A DNA stretch of 64,000 nucleotides, taken from NCBI RefSeq assembly GCF_026870175.2, contig NZ_CP113977.2:4340001-4404000 (forward strand). Reading direction: 5' to 3'. The notes beneath the pieces are model-generated. The model searched no databases, was not told the origin of the DNA, and saw only the letters and a program-made list of their open reading frames with translations. Below are positions 15,254 to 23,888 of this stretch, piece after piece. The translations under genes were made by a program, and so were the position numbers. Numbering within the stretch: the stretch's first letter is position 1; every line of letters starts with the position of its first letter. The DNA is from Flavobacterium aestivum (GTDB lineage: Bacteria; Bacteroidota; Bacteroidia; Flavobacteriales; Flavobacteriaceae).

Positions 15254-16564
15254 TTATTTCTCTCTAATATAAATATCGATTGGCACTCCTGCGAAGTCCC
15301 AATTTTCTCTAATTTTATTTTCAAGGTAACGTTTGTAAGGCTCTTTTACATATTGTGGCATATTGGCAAAAAACACAAATTGTGGTGTGGCTGTTGGCAA
15401 CTGCATACAATATTTAATTTTTACATACTTCCCTTTTGTTGCTGGTGGCGGGTATGCTTCGATCACTTTTAGCATAAATTCATTGAATTTTGAAGTAGGA
15501 ATACGTTGCTGTCTATTTTCATAAACCTGAACAGTCGTTTCCAATGCTTTCAACAAACGTTGTTTCGTTAGAGCCGAAACAAAAAGAATAGGCACATCTG
15601 TAAATGGCATTAACTCTTTTTTGATTTTTTCTTCGTAATCACGGGTTGACATGGTATCTTTTTCAACCAAATCCCATTTATTCACTAATATTACAACCCC
15701 TTTACGGTTTTTCTCGGCTAACCAAAAAATACTTTGATCCTGACCTTCAAATCCACGAGTGGCATCAATTACCAAGATACAAATATCAGCATGCTCAATT
15801 GCACGTACAGAACGCATTACGGAGTAAAATTCTAAATCTTCTTTTACTTTGGCTTTACGACGAATTCCCGCCGTATCTACCAAGTTAAATTCAAAACCAA
15901 AACGATCGAATTTGGTATCAATCGCATCACGGGTTGTTCCAGCAATATCAGTCACCATAAAACGTTCTTTACCAATCAATGCATTGATAAAACTCGATTT
16001 CCCTGCATTAGGACGCCCCACTACAGCAAAACGAGGCAAAACAACCTCTGCTTTTACAGGTTCCGGTTTCTCAGGGAAAGCATCAATTAAGGCATCCAAT
16101 AAATCCCCAGTTCCGCTTCCAGAAATACTCGCAAAAGTAAAATATTCTCCTAAACCAAGATTGTAAAACTCTACAGCATCTTTCTCACGCATGGCATTAT
16201 CTACCTTGTTCACCGCCAATAAAACCGGCTTGGTCACTTTGCGCAACAAACGTGCAACAATATCATCCATTGGAGTAATCCCCTCCTCTACATCTACTAC
16301 GAATATAATAACATCGGCTTCATCAATAGCCAATTCTACTTGTTTACGGATCTCACCTTCAAAAACATCATCCGATCCACGAACGTATCCACCCGTATCA
16401 ATCACAGAAAACTCTTTTCCGTTCCACTCGCTTTTACCGTAGTTTCTATCTCTGGTAACTCCAGAAACCGAATCCACAATAGCTTCTCTTCTTTGTATCA
16501 GCCTATTAAAAAGGGTTGACTTCCCTACATTAGGTCTTCCTACTATCGCAACTATATTGTTCAT
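15254..16564 (-). CDS. der: ribosome biogenesis GTPase Der (EngA)
   Basis: This is a tandem GTPase needed for 50S subunit assembly, 436 residues, the normal length. The first G domain has [11 protein letters not shown] (about residue 8), DTGGY and NKVD. The second has [10 protein letters not shown] (about 182), DTAGIRRK and NKWD. The KH-like C-terminal domain contains [14 protein letters not shown] and ends near [10 protein letters not shown]. Confidence 0.98.
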   Translation of the reverse strand: MNNIVAIVGRPNVGKSTLFNRLIQRREAIVDSVSGVTRDRNYGKSEWNGKEFSVIDTGGYVRGSDDVFEGEIRKQVELAIDEADVIIFVVDVEEGITPMDDIVARLLRKVTKPVLLAVNKVDNAMREKDAVEFYNLGLGEYFTFASISGSGTGDLLDALIDAFPEKPEPVKAEVVLPRFAVVGRPNAGKSSFINALIGKERFMVTDIAGTTRDAIDTKFDRFGFEFNLVDTAGIRRKAKVKEDLEFYSVMRSVRAIEHADICILVIDATRGFEGQDQSIFWLAEKNRKGVVILVNKWDLVEKDTMSTRDYEEKIKKELMPFTDVPILFVSALTKQRLLKALETTVQVYENRQQRIPTSKFNEFMLKVIEAYPPPATKGKYVKIKYCMQLPTATPQFVFFANMPQYVKEPYKRYLENKIRENWDFAGVPIDIYIREK

Positions 16565-16705
16565 AATCTAAATTCAAATATTTACTTCGTCCGTACAACC
16601 GCTTCGCAGTTTCGGGCTGCAAAGGTAGTGTATAAAACCATGATTATCAATTTTTTTGGTATATTCGCTATACCTTATTTACTTAATCCCTTCATTTCTA
16701 ATTTT

Positions 16706-17218
16706 ATGGACACCAATAATGAGATCCGTTTGCGCTTGCGATTCTACAAAGAAGTCAATGAAAACATAGATTCCCTGCGTCAAAAATTCATTCAATTTAC
16801 CACTACCAATTCACCGGATTTCTTTCTAAAAATAAAAGAATACCACATTTGGATTAATATAAAAGGCTCAAAAAAAGCCTATTGGTCTCCTCATTTACAC
16901 ATTGAAATGGAATCAAAAGGTGATAATCAAACCCACATTCGAGGACTATTTGGACCCGATCCCAATTTATGGACATTTTTCATGTTCCTGCATTTTATGA
17001 TTGCTGGAACATTCATCATTTTTTGCGGCATCGCCTACTCCCATTACGTTCTAAAAGCATCCACAACAACCGATTTCATTGTTATGTCCCTCATGGTTTT
17101 TGCTTGGTTTTTACTCTACGTAATCGCCAAACAAATCCGAAGCAATGGCAAAAAACAAATGAATGATATCGAAAAAGTGTTTCTGGAAATCATAGAATCA
17201 CAACTTGTCAGTTATTAG
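16706..17218 (+). CDS. conserved membrane protein, unknown function
   Basis: I take ATG 16706 as the start (170 residues, MDTNNEIRLRLRFYKEV). Upstream in-frame GTG/ATG codons exist but lie in sequence that looks like a promoter rather than protein. The first half is soluble (IWINIKGSKKAYWSPHLHIE), followed by two membrane helices (FFMFLHFMIAGTFIIFCGIA and FIVMSLMVFAWFLLYVIA) and a short cytoplasmic helix. I do not recognise the family. It sits between der and era and diverges from der. Confidence 0.7.
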   Translation: MDTNNEIRLRLRFYKEVNENIDSLRQKFIQFTTTNSPDFFLKIKEYHIWINIKGSKKAYWSPHLHIEMESKGDNQTHIRGLFGPDPNLWTFFMFLHFMIAGTFIIFCGIAYSHYVLKASTTTDFIVMSLMVFAWFLLYVIAKQIRSNGKKQMNDIEKVFLEIIESQLVSY

Positions 17219-17330
17219 TTGTTGGTCATTAACTAATAATCTAAAAATAATTAGGACAAATTTTTAATTTTCATACTCAAGGCTAATTACGAGTGTATAA
17301 CAAATTACATTTTAGTGTGTTTTTTAAAAA

Positions 17331-17385
17331 TCTGCGAAAATCTGCGTGAAAAAATGGCACGCAGATTTTCGCAGACTTTCGCAGA
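17331..17385. repeat. REP-like inverted repeat
   Basis: The 18-base arm TCTGCGAAAATCTGCGTG (17331-17348) is repeated in perfect inverse at 17358-17375 around a 9-base loop, with a further TTTCGCAGA copy to 17385. Internally it is built of repeated TCTGCG units. Such palindromes recur in intergenic regions of flavobacterial genomes. The 17219-17590 gap otherwise holds no gene that I can support. Confidence 0.75.
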
Positions 17386-17541
17386 TAAAAAGGAGATTGT
17401 TTCGCAAGTTCACTTTCGATCGTATTCTCCTCAGTCAGAAAAACAATATTAAGTACTTTAGCTAAACTAATTTGCAAAAAAAATCAGCATTAGAACAAAA
17501 TCCAATGCTGATTTAAAATTTTAATAAATCATCCTTTCACA

Positions 17542-17583
17542 CATAACTTATAACTCATAACTTATAACTCATAACTTATAATT
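17542..17583. repeat. three tandem 14-base repeats
   Basis: CATAACTTATAACT is repeated three times end to end (last copy AATT), immediately after the 3' end of era. It is a simple tandem repeat without spacers. Confidence 0.8.
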
Positions 17584-17590
17584 AAAAGGA

Positions 17591-18472
17591 CTACTGATTA
17601 TATCCAAAACGCTTAAGCATATTCGCGTTGCTTCTCCAGTTTTTATTTACTTTCACATACAATTCGATATGGATTTGTTTCCCAAAGAATTTTTCTAAAT
17701 CTACACGGGCATCCATTCCAACTTTTTTCAAAGCAGCTCCTTTATGACCAATGATGATTCCTTTTTGGGTATCGCGTTCTACCATAATCAAAGAACGAAT
17801 GCGGATGATATTCTCATCCTCCAGAAATTCTTCGGTTACTATTTCAACAGCGTACGGGATTTCTTTACTGTAATTCAATAATATTTTTTCGCGGATAGTT
17901 TCGTTTACAAAGAAACGTTCCGGCTTATCTGTCAACTGATCTTTAGGATAATATGCTGGAGATTCCGGTAATAACGAAATGATTCTTTGAAAAACTTCCG
18001 GCACATTAAAATTCTGCAAGGCAGATATTGGATAAATCTCCGCATTAGGAACTTTAGCAGTCCAAAAAGCCACTTGGGATTCCAACTGTTCTTGGTTAGA
18101 ATTATCGATTTTATTCAACAACAACAAAACCGGGATTTTCGAATGAATGATTTTATTAAAAAAAGCTTCGTCTTTCAGTTCCTGCTCACCAATCTCTACC
18201 ATATAGATTAAAACATCGGCATCTTCAAAAGCTGATTTTACGAAGTTCATCATCGATTCCTGCATTTCATAGGCCGGTTTGATGATTCCAGGTGTGTCTG
18301 ACAAGATCATTTGAAAATCTTCTCCGTTTACAATCCCAAGAATCCTATGACGTGTTGTTTGTGCTTTAGACGTAATAATTGATAACCTTTCACCAACAAA
18401 GGCGTTCATTAACGTTGATTTTCCAACGTTTGGGTTTCCTATGATGTTTACAAAACCTGCTTTATGTGACAT
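17591..18472 (-). CDS. era: GTPase Era
   Basis: This GTPase is required for 16S rRNA maturation and 30S assembly, with 293 residues. G motifs are [11 protein letters not shown] (near residue 12), the Era-type DTPGIIKP and NKIDN. The C-terminal KH domain contains GHKGAALKKVGMDAR. The upstream side faces the two initiator tRNA genes, which run the other way. Confidence 0.98.
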   Translation of the reverse strand: MSHKAGFVNIIGNPNVGKSTLMNAFVGERLSIITSKAQTTRHRILGIVNGEDFQMILSDTPGIIKPAYEMQESMMNFVKSAFEDADVLIYMVEIGEQELKDEAFFNKIIHSKIPVLLLLNKIDNSNQEQLESQVAFWTAKVPNAEIYPISALQNFNVPEVFQRIISLLPESPAYYPKDQLTDKPERFFVNETIREKILLNYSKEIPYAVEIVTEEFLEDENIIRIRSLIMVERDTQKGIIIGHKGAALKKVGMDARVDLEKFFGKQIHIELYVKVNKNWRSNANMLKRFGYNQ

Positions 18473-18545
18473 TTTTTCTATAATTTATGCTGCAAAGGTA
18501 GTCATATCAAGCCAATAGACGAAATAAAACATTTTTTTTAATTTT

Positions 18546-18578
18546 TTGTCGAAAGTGTCGTTTTTAGTCGTATCTTTG
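18546..18578 (+). promoter_or_regulatory. promoter of the initiator tRNA pair
   Basis: TTG at 18546-18548 and TATCTTTG at 18571-18578 with a 22-base spacer approximate the Bacteroidota consensus. The first tRNA starts 13 bases later. Confidence 0.65.
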
Positions 18579-18590
18579 CAACCGAAACAT

Positions 18591-18663
18591 CGCGGGATAG
18601 AGCAGTAGGCAGCTCGTCGGGCTCATAACCCGAAGGTCACAGGTTCGAGTCCTGTTCCCGCTA
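18591..18663 (+). tRNA. initiator tRNA-fMet (CAT), copy 1
   Basis: Position 1 is unpaired with position 72 (C against T), the anticodon stem has three G-C pairs (GGG/CCC) around CTCATAA, and the T-arm has GGTTCGAGTCC. These are initiator marks. The anticodon CAT is at 18624-18626. CCA is not encoded. Confidence 0.96.
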
Positions 18664-18698
18664 CTAAGGTAGCCTTATTGAGATTACAAAACGCACAT

Positions 18699-18771
18699 CG
18701 CGGGATAGAGCAGTAGGCAGCTCGTCGGGCTCATAACCCGAAGGTCACAGGTTCGAGTCCTGTTCCCGCTA
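18699..18771 (+). tRNA. initiator tRNA-fMet (CAT), copy 2
   Basis: This copy is identical to copy 1 over its whole length, 35 bases downstream and followed by a terminator. The pair is a recent tandem duplication or is kept identical by gene conversion. Confidence 0.96.
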
Positions 18772-18776
18772 CTAAG

Positions 18777-18806
18777 AAAGCTTCAGAGAAATCTGAAGCT
18801 TTTTTT
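18777..18806 (+). terminator. terminator of the initiator tRNA operon
   Basis: The stem AAAGCTTCAGA / TCTGAAGCTTT with a GAAA loop is followed by T residues, directly after the second tRNA. A near-copy is found at 21831-21880. Confidence 0.85.
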
Positions 18807-18975
18807 ATGCATAAACTTTACAAAATAAAACAGCACAAAGTCGATGACATTTGCACAGTTTTCCATAATAACTCTTAGAAGAGCGGGCTTTCAGAGGGGA
18901 AATTTTTAATAAGCTACAAATGTAAATTAGAATTACTAATGTTTAAATTTAGTACTTGTGTCCCCATTTTACAAA

Positions 18976-18987
18976 ACCCTTGTTAGT
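18976..18987. repeat. left member of a 12-bp inverted repeat flanking a four-gene block
   Basis: ACCCTTGTTAGT here is the exact reverse complement of ACTAACAAGGGT at 21551-21562. The two lie just outside the genes at 19012-21326. Confidence 0.5.
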
Positions 18988-19011
18988 GGTTCGTTGCTTT
19001 TTGTTTCCCTA

Positions 19012-19482
19012 TCATACTTGTCTGTATAATGCAGGACGTGAAAGCGCTATAAGCAATAGTATTTCAATTATTATCATCAAAATTGGTCTATGCCACGAAA
19101 CTGTTATCCAAAGACTAGTCTGCTGTTGAAAGTCAATATTGTCTGTCATATTTTTAAATATTTCCAATTTTTTCGCAAAGAATATGCTTATTACTGTGAT
19201 ATACATATAGCAGATGAATGCCGATAGGACTAATTTTTTTCGAGTTGGAATTTTCCAGTTAAAAATTAATGATAACACGATTGTAAATAAGATCAAAAGA
19301 TGAACGGGTATCCAAAATTTTATGGCTTGCCCCAAGTTGTTATTACTTCTGGTTATCATTGTTGACGGACTTTTTAGCATTTCTGGAATGCCAAATAAAT
19401 GTTCGTAAAGCCCTGCTGATGCACTTATACTTAAAAAGATAATACAGGCAATTAAAATCGGGTTTGTCAATTTCGTTTTCAT
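19012..19482 (-). CDS. hypothetical four-helix membrane protein
   Basis: This 156-residue protein has about four hydrophobic helices (ILIACIIFLSISASAGLYEH, IPVHLLILFTIVLSLIFNW, LSAFICYMYITVISIFFA and ILMIIIEILLLIALS). The arrangement recalls small DUF1772/DoxX-like membrane proteins, but I cannot assign it. It starts one base after the SGNH hydrolase stop codon, so the two form an operon. Confidence 0.7.
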   Translation of the reverse strand: MKTKLTNPILIACIIFLSISASAGLYEHLFGIPEMLKSPSTMITRSNNNLGQAIKFWIPVHLLILFTIVLSLIFNWKIPTRKKLVLSAFICYMYITVISIFFAKKLEIFKNMTDNIDFQQQTSLWITVSWHRPILMIIIEILLLIALSRPALYRQV

Positions 19483-19483
19483 A

Positions 19484-20401
19484 CTATTTTGTGTTTGATA
19501 ATTTATTGATTAAAGATTTTACTATTGCTTTTTGCCCGTCAATAGTAAGGTGTATACCATCATACTGAACGAATTCAGGATTTACAGGATTTCCAAATTC
19601 TTCTGTTAAATCAATTACAGGTTCTGGTTGGGCTTTCAAATATTTACTAATTTCATTTAAATCGGAATTTTTTAAACTCAATTGTTGCATTTTGAATGGC
19701 TGAAAATTTTCTGCTTTTTTCTCGTCAATTGATGCTGGTGTCAACCAAACAATATTTGCTTTTGTGTCTTTATTAATTATTTCTTTTATAGCATTTAGGT
19801 TTGCAATCGTCTCTGTTAAAGAAACGGATGTTTTTTGGTTTCCATAACGGATACAATCATTTGCGCCCAAATGACAAATTACCCAATCGGGACTTAATTT
19901 TACTTGTGCTGTTATTTTGCGAAGTGCTTCTGTTGTAGTTTGTCCTGAAATCGCAGCATTAATTATGCGAATATGGTCTTGTGGTCGTCTTTGATTTAAA
20001 AGGTATTGCAAAATATAAACCCAGGAGTTTAAAGCATCTGCTGTACTTTCGCCAATTACTAAAACAGTCTGATTTTTCTTAAAAGGGAGTTTATCAATTT
20101 TAAATGTAAAGTCTGAATTTGTCAAAAGTTCTGATGCTGTATTTTGGGCCTGGTCATCATAAACTTTTTTAGCTAATTGATATTCTTCTGTTGACATACC
20201 GTATAGCTGTGCAATTTGCTCATCATTTAGGTTTGGTAAAAAGTTCAAGAACTTTTCTGGGTGCATATGAAGCAATATTTTGTCTGCGTATGCTACTTTT
20301 TTTGTTTCCATTTTATTAGTTGTTTTTTGTTGTGCGTTTACGTTTCCTATACTATTTAAAAAGAGTAGCGTCAGAAATACTTTGTTGATCGTTTTCATCA
20401 T
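19484..20401 (-). CDS. secreted SGNH/GDSL-type hydrolase
   Basis: This 305-residue exported esterase or acyl-hydrolase has a signal peptide (VFLTLLFLNSIGNVNAQQ), a helical N-terminal region, then SGNH blocks: the nucleophile motif VIGESTADALNS (Ser in GES), the Gly of block II in AISGQTTTEAL, Asn in GANDCIRYG, and the Asp/His pair in YDGIHLT. The substrate is unknown. The promoter region contains two GTTTGTA-type direct repeats and an operator-like palindrome shared with the regulator operon. Confidence 0.88.
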   Translation of the reverse strand: MMKTINKVFLTLLFLNSIGNVNAQQKTTNKMETKKVAYADKILLHMHPEKFLNFLPNLNDEQIAQLYGMSTEEYQLAKKVYDDQAQNTASELLTNSDFTFKIDKLPFKKNQTVLVIGESTADALNSWVYILQYLLNQRRPQDHIRIINAAISGQTTTEALRKITAQVKLSPDWVICHLGANDCIRYGNQKTSVSLTETIANLNAIKEIINKDTKANIVWLTPASIDEKKAENFQPFKMQQLSLKNSDLNEISKYLKAQPEPVIDLTEEFGNPVNPEFVQYDGIHLTIDGQKAIVKSLINKLSNTK

Positions 20402-20412
20402 AATTAAGTAAT

Positions 20413-20450
20413 TTTAGTTTGTAAATAATTTTAGTTTGTATTGCAGACTA
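20413..20450. promoter_or_regulatory. operator-like site upstream of the hydrolase gene
   Basis: The imperfect palindrome TAGTTTGTATTGCAGACTA (20432-20450; 7-base arms, 5-base spacer, one mismatch) is preceded by a second ATTTTAGTTTGTA unit at 20412-20424. The core GTTTGTATTGCARAC is also found upstream of the regulator operon at 21361-21380. Confidence 0.55.
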
Positions 20451-20464
20451 AAAAAGCAAAAAAA

Positions 20465-20758
20465 TTAGAGATGCAAATATTTTTTTATTGTTTCTACATA
20501 ATTTTCAAAGGCATTTTTCCCTGTTTTTGTTAGTTTACAAATTGTTTGCGGATAGTTTCCTTTAAATGTTTTTTCTACTTCAATATATTTTGCTTCATTT
20601 AGTTTCTTTATCTGATGGCTTAAATTGCCTTGTGTTGTTTTGGTTATCTCTTGCAGATAACCAAAATCAGCTTGTTTCATTTTTACAAGAGCTGAAACAA
20701 TAGCCAAACGTACAGGTGCATTCAAAACAGGGTCTAGTTCCTCAAAAGTCTCCGCCAT
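20465..20758 (-). CDS. winged-helix transcriptional regulator
   Basis: This 97-residue single-domain DNA-binding protein has VRLAIVSALVKMKQADFGYL, then the recognition helix TQGNLSHQIKKLNEAKYIEV and the wing KGNYPQTICKLTKTGKNAF. This is the PF13601-type winged helix of MarR/ArsR-like regulators. There is no ligand domain. It lies four bases after the membrane protein gene. Its likely targets are the two matching palindromes at 20432 and 21361, upstream of the two operons of this block. Confidence 0.85.
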   Translation of the reverse strand: MAETFEELDPVLNAPVRLAIVSALVKMKQADFGYLQEITKTTQGNLSHQIKKLNEAKYIEVEKTFKGNYPQTICKLTKTGKNAFENYVETIKKYLHL

Positions 20759-20762
20759 TCGA

Positions 20763-21326
20763 TTATGATTTTGAATTTTTAAGTATGTATCCCGGAATTA
20801 AATAACCTACAATAATTGCAAAACCGTGAAGCAAAACTTTGAATTCGTCTGTAATAAAAACACAACAAATAGATGCAATAAGAAAACAAACACCACCAAA
20901 CATCAACGGTTTAAATTTCATTGCCATTCCCGAAACTGTTGTGCCAATTGCGGCTAATATCAATGTATAAGTAAAGGGTTCAATTTTTTGATATACACTT
21001 ACAAATACTATGGTAATAAATCCAAAAGCCAAAGCCATCCAAAGTTTTTTAAGGAAAAAATTCAAATGAGTTTCTGATGTTTTATTTCGGTTGTAATTAA
21101 TTGTTACTATCAACGCAATAGCAACCAAAATAGGGAACGGTAAAAAGTAGTATTTAAAATCAGTTTTCGTTTGAATCAAAAATTGAAGAATACTTGCCGC
21201 AGCCAAAGTCCAACCCCAAAGCAAAAATATAAAGCTATGTGACTTGATGTTTTCTTTGGTTTGATTAATTACTTCTGTAATAAGTTTCAAACTCTGTTGT
21301 GGTGTCAATTTGATTTCTTTTTCCAT
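20763..21326 (-). CDS. membrane protein co-transcribed with the winged-helix regulator
   Basis: This 187-residue protein has a cytoplasmic N-terminal helix (KLTPQQSLKLITEVINQTKE) and about five to six hydrophobic helices (FIFLLWGWTLAAASILQFLI to FAIIVGYLIPGYIL). I recognise no family by name, but membrane protein plus small winged-helix regulator is a recurring bacterial pair. It is the first gene of its operon, with an operator-like palindrome about 35 bases upstream. Confidence 0.7.
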   Translation of the reverse strand: MEKEIKLTPQQSLKLITEVINQTKENIKSHSFIFLLWGWTLAAASILQFLIQTKTDFKYYFLPFPILVAIALIVTINYNRNKTSETHLNFFLKKLWMALAFGFITIVFVSVYQKIEPFTYTLILAAIGTTVSGMAMKFKPLMFGGVCFLIASICCVFITDEFKVLLHGFAIIVGYLIPGYILKNSKS

Positions 21327-21360
21327 AAAGAAGATATTAATTTACTCTGTAAATGTAAAG

Positions 21361-21380
21361 TAGTTTGCAATACAAACCAA
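21361..21380. promoter_or_regulatory. operator-like site upstream of the regulator operon
   Basis: TAGTTTGCAATACAAACCAA, read on the other strand, contains GTTTGTATTGCAAAC, matching 14 of 15 bases of the site at 20434-20448. The palindromic arms are GTTTG/CAAAC. Confidence 0.55.
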
Positions 21381-21550
21381 ATTTTATGACAAAATTTTTA
21401 GCTCCTTTGCATGTGTATTTTGGAGTGTAGCTCTACAATAACCGCTAACTTGTATATATTTCTGAGAAATGTCAGTGTTTATTTGTTTTCAAAAACAGAA
21501 TTTTTATTTCATAATTCATCAAATGGTCTTTTATTTGTTGAATACCTTTA

Positions 21551-21562
21551 ACTAACAAGGGT
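21551..21562. repeat. right member of the 12-bp inverted repeat
   Basis: ACTAACAAGGGT pairs with 18976-18987. The long gap 21327-22051 holds this repeat, the operator site and the tRNA-end copy, but no gene that I can support. Confidence 0.5.
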
Positions 21563-21830
21563 GCAAATTTCGGTGGTTTTGCTGCTTTCATTACCAAATG
21601 AAAATCTATCATCAATCTCTATTTAAGTATAGAGACAAAAGCAGAGGAAAAAATTAAGCAACATTTGGGTAATTCGTGAACTTATCAAATTCTTTCAATA
21701 GCTTCAAATAGCACAGCAAAGTGTCTAATTTTTTTTCAAACATATTATCGTGACCTTTCACAATTAAAATTAAAATGCTCATTTTATAACACTATAATAA
21801 TCCTCAATAAACTGGTTAGATATTTGAATG

Positions 21831-21880
21831 CTTCCCACTACTAAGACAAAAAGCTTCAGAGAAATCTGGAGCTTTTCTTA
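21831..21880 (+). repeat. degenerate copy of the tRNA-fMet 3' end and its terminator
   Basis: CTTCCCACTACTAAG followed by AAGCTTCAGAGAAATCTGGAGC matches the end of the second tRNA plus terminator (18760-18802) with one substitution in each block and a four-base insertion. It suggests an attR-like repeat or the remnant of a third tRNA copy. Confidence 0.6.
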
Positions 21881-22051
21881 GTTTTACTCTACTCCCCTAT
21901 TTCTTGCTCACTTCAAAATTTATATAAACAAAAATTACTATAATGTTGCAGTCCCATTTTGAATACGCAAATAAACTCCACACTAATATTAAGATTCTCC
22001 GGAGAATATAATAGTTATATATTCGCAGAGAAAATTGTAATAAAAGTCAAT

Positions 22052-22993
22052 ATGAAAAAGGAGGAGTCTATCAAAGAATATTACTTTAGAATCAATAAAA
22101 GCATTGATTATATTAAAGAAAATCTTAATGAAGAACTTTCTTTAGAAAAAATGGCTTCTCTTTCCAGCTTCTCTAAATTTCATTACCATAGAATTTTTAA
22201 ATCTGTGACTGGAATAACCTTAAATGAGTTTATTAAGAATGCTAAAATTGAAAAAGCTCTTTTTTTCTTAATGAATAATCCATCAAAAACCATTAATGAA
22301 ATTTCTATTGATTGTGGTTTTCTAAGTATTTCATCTTTTTCAAGAAGTTTCCGCGAGGCTAAAGGTGTAACACCTACAGAATGGCGCAAGTCATTTGAAA
22401 GTAGCAATATTGGAATAACGGATAGCAATATTGGACAAATGCAGGACAAAATCCAAGACTACCTTGCACTCAAATTAAATAATTTAAAAAATAGTAAAAT
22501 GAGTGAAACAATGAAACTTGATTTTGAAATCAAAAAACTTGAAGAGTTTAATGTTATCTATATTCGAAATCTCAATATTCACAGACATGATAGTGAAACA
22601 TTTGGTAAGATGTTCGAAAAGCTATTTAGTTGGGCGGCTCCACGAAATTTAATTAATTTCCCCGAAACCAAAGCGCTAACGGTTTATAGAAGCAATGCCA
22701 ATATATCTGGAATGCTTCAAGCTGATGCTTGTTTGTCTGTCCCTGATAAAATAGTTGGAGAAGGATTGATAGGTAATACAACAATAAGCGGAGGATTGTA
22801 TGCTATTTTCCATAAAGAAGCACCTATGTCTGAATGCTTTAAAACATGGAACTACATTTATGAGATTTGGTTTGAAGAAAACGGATACCAACCTGATAAC
22901 CGAAATTTCTTTTTAAGTCATTTAAATGATCCTAAATCACATCCAGAAAATCTTCATATTATTGATATTTATATACCTATTAAATTGCTTTAA
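22052..22993 (+). CDS. AraC-family regulator with GyrI-like effector domain
   Basis: I start at ATG 22052 (MKKEESIKEYYF, 313 residues); an upstream TTG start adds 31 non-conserved-looking residues. The N-terminal double HTH has LSLEKMASLSSFSKFHYHRIFKS and INEISIDCGFLSISSFSRSFR with the AraC signature GVTPTEWR. The C-terminal part, about residues 160-313, is a GyrI-like small-molecule-binding domain (FNVIYIRNLNIH, GLYAIFHKE, LHIIDIYIPI), as in Rob-type and multidrug-responsive regulators. No adjacent target gene is obvious. Confidence 0.9.
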   Translation: MKKEESIKEYYFRINKSIDYIKENLNEELSLEKMASLSSFSKFHYHRIFKSVTGITLNEFIKNAKIEKALFFLMNNPSKTINEISIDCGFLSISSFSRSFREAKGVTPTEWRKSFESSNIGITDSNIGQMQDKIQDYLALKLNNLKNSKMSETMKLDFEIKKLEEFNVIYIRNLNIHRHDSETFGKMFEKLFSWAAPRNLINFPETKALTVYRSNANISGMLQADACLSVPDKIVGEGLIGNTTISGGLYAIFHKEAPMSECFKTWNYIYEIWFEENGYQPDNRNFFLSHLNDPKSHPENLHIIDIYIPIKLL

Positions 22994-23136
22994 TAATTCT
23001 GGCAAGTATAGAAATATACTAGAACATCTAATAATTAACCAAATATAAGATTGATGAAACTATCGTTTATAATCTTTTTCCCATTTACAAAAATTGGCTT
23101 TGTTGTAAAATTGAGTTATAAGTAGTTTGTTTTTTT

Positions 23137-23226
23137 AATAAAAAAGACTGTCTGAAAATATTGTACAGCCCCGAATAGTGTCTAACTTTTTGGGCTGTAC
23201 AGTTAACGACAGTTTTTTTGTTTTTT
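23137..23226. terminator. nested hairpin, terminator-like
   Basis: AAAAGACTGTCTGAAAATAT resembles the hairpin at 25541-25578, but its right arm is displaced by an inner stem GTACAGCCC / GGGCTGTAC before a T-run. It looks like a terminator with a second hairpin inserted in the loop. The rest of 22994-23304 shows no gene. Confidence 0.5.
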
Positions 23227-23304
23227 ATATTACCTCAAAGTAGGAGGCTTTGCGGAGCGAGTGTAATTTATATTTTGTTTCTAATTCCCATCAGAGTTAT
23301 ACCA

Positions 23305-23691
23305 TTAAGATAAGGGATTATCATATCCATAAAAAAAATGATACTTAAAGAAAAGACGTTTTTCATAAATGGCTTTTAATTTTTCCAACACATCTTTTCT
23401 CTGTGAAATGATTTTTTTATACTCTTCATTATCAATACCTAGTAAGTTATTTTCTGTAAATATAGGGTTTGATATAATACCTATAATTCTATCTATTGTT
23501 TTTGTAAAAAAATAATCAATTTCACTCGGAATTTCATTTTCATTTTTGCACTGTTCAAAAAATGATGTCAAAATATTAAATAGTTTTTTGAAACTTTCTT
23601 CATTCCATTCTGCATTCATTCTTAAACAAAATTCTAATTCAATATCACTATCATTATACTCTAAATATTCATTTAAATAATCTACAGACAT
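23305..23691 (-). CDS. putative orphan immunity protein (128 aa)
   Basis: This acidic, helical, cytoplasmic protein starts MSVDYLNEYLEYNDSDIELE. I recognise no family. There is no signal peptide. It lies at the far end of the Rhs cassette graveyard, directly downstream of a decayed toxin tail, the usual position of an immunity gene. The role is inferred from position and size only. Confidence 0.55.
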   Translation of the reverse strand: MSVDYLNEYLEYNDSDIELEFCLRMNAEWNEESFKKLFNILTSFFEQCKNENEIPSEIDYFFTKTIDRIIGIISNPIFTENNLLGIDNEEYKKIISQRKDVLEKLKAIYEKRLFFKYHFFYGYDNPLS

Positions 23692-23771
23692 AGTTTATAT
23701 TTTTTAACAATTACATTTTTATCAATCTCTCCTTCAACTATAAAGTTTACTAACATTTTTTTTATCATTTT

Positions 23772-23860
23772 TCAAAACATATCGACAACTCTTTTATCAC
23801 CAAGATCACTCTTAATTTGTGTTGCTAATTGTGGTATTATTCTAATTCTTTAAAAAGATC
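23772..23860 (-). pseudogene. decayed toxin tail
   Basis: On the minus strand an open stretch without a start reads IIPQLATQIKSDLGDKRVV and ends in TGA after DMF. A near-identical stretch, with a one-base insertion, occurs at 30480-30565. Both lie just after a member of the 113-residue gene family, and each is followed by a different immunity-type gene. Confidence 0.45.
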
Positions 23861-23888
23861 ATTCCATAGCTCATATCCTCATTACTAT

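Noticed and set aside
16628..16705. GTG start adding 26 residues to the 16706-17218 protein
   Set aside because: The added residues overlap the likely promoter between der and this gene, and ATG 16706 begins the hydrophilic domain.
17542..17583. Three tandem repeats as a CRISPR array
   Set aside because: The 14-base units are contiguous with no spacers, and no cas gene is in the window.
18772..21850. Integrative element with integrase
   Set aside because: No recombinase, excisionase or relaxase is present; only repeat-like ends were seen, so it is reported as island-like only.
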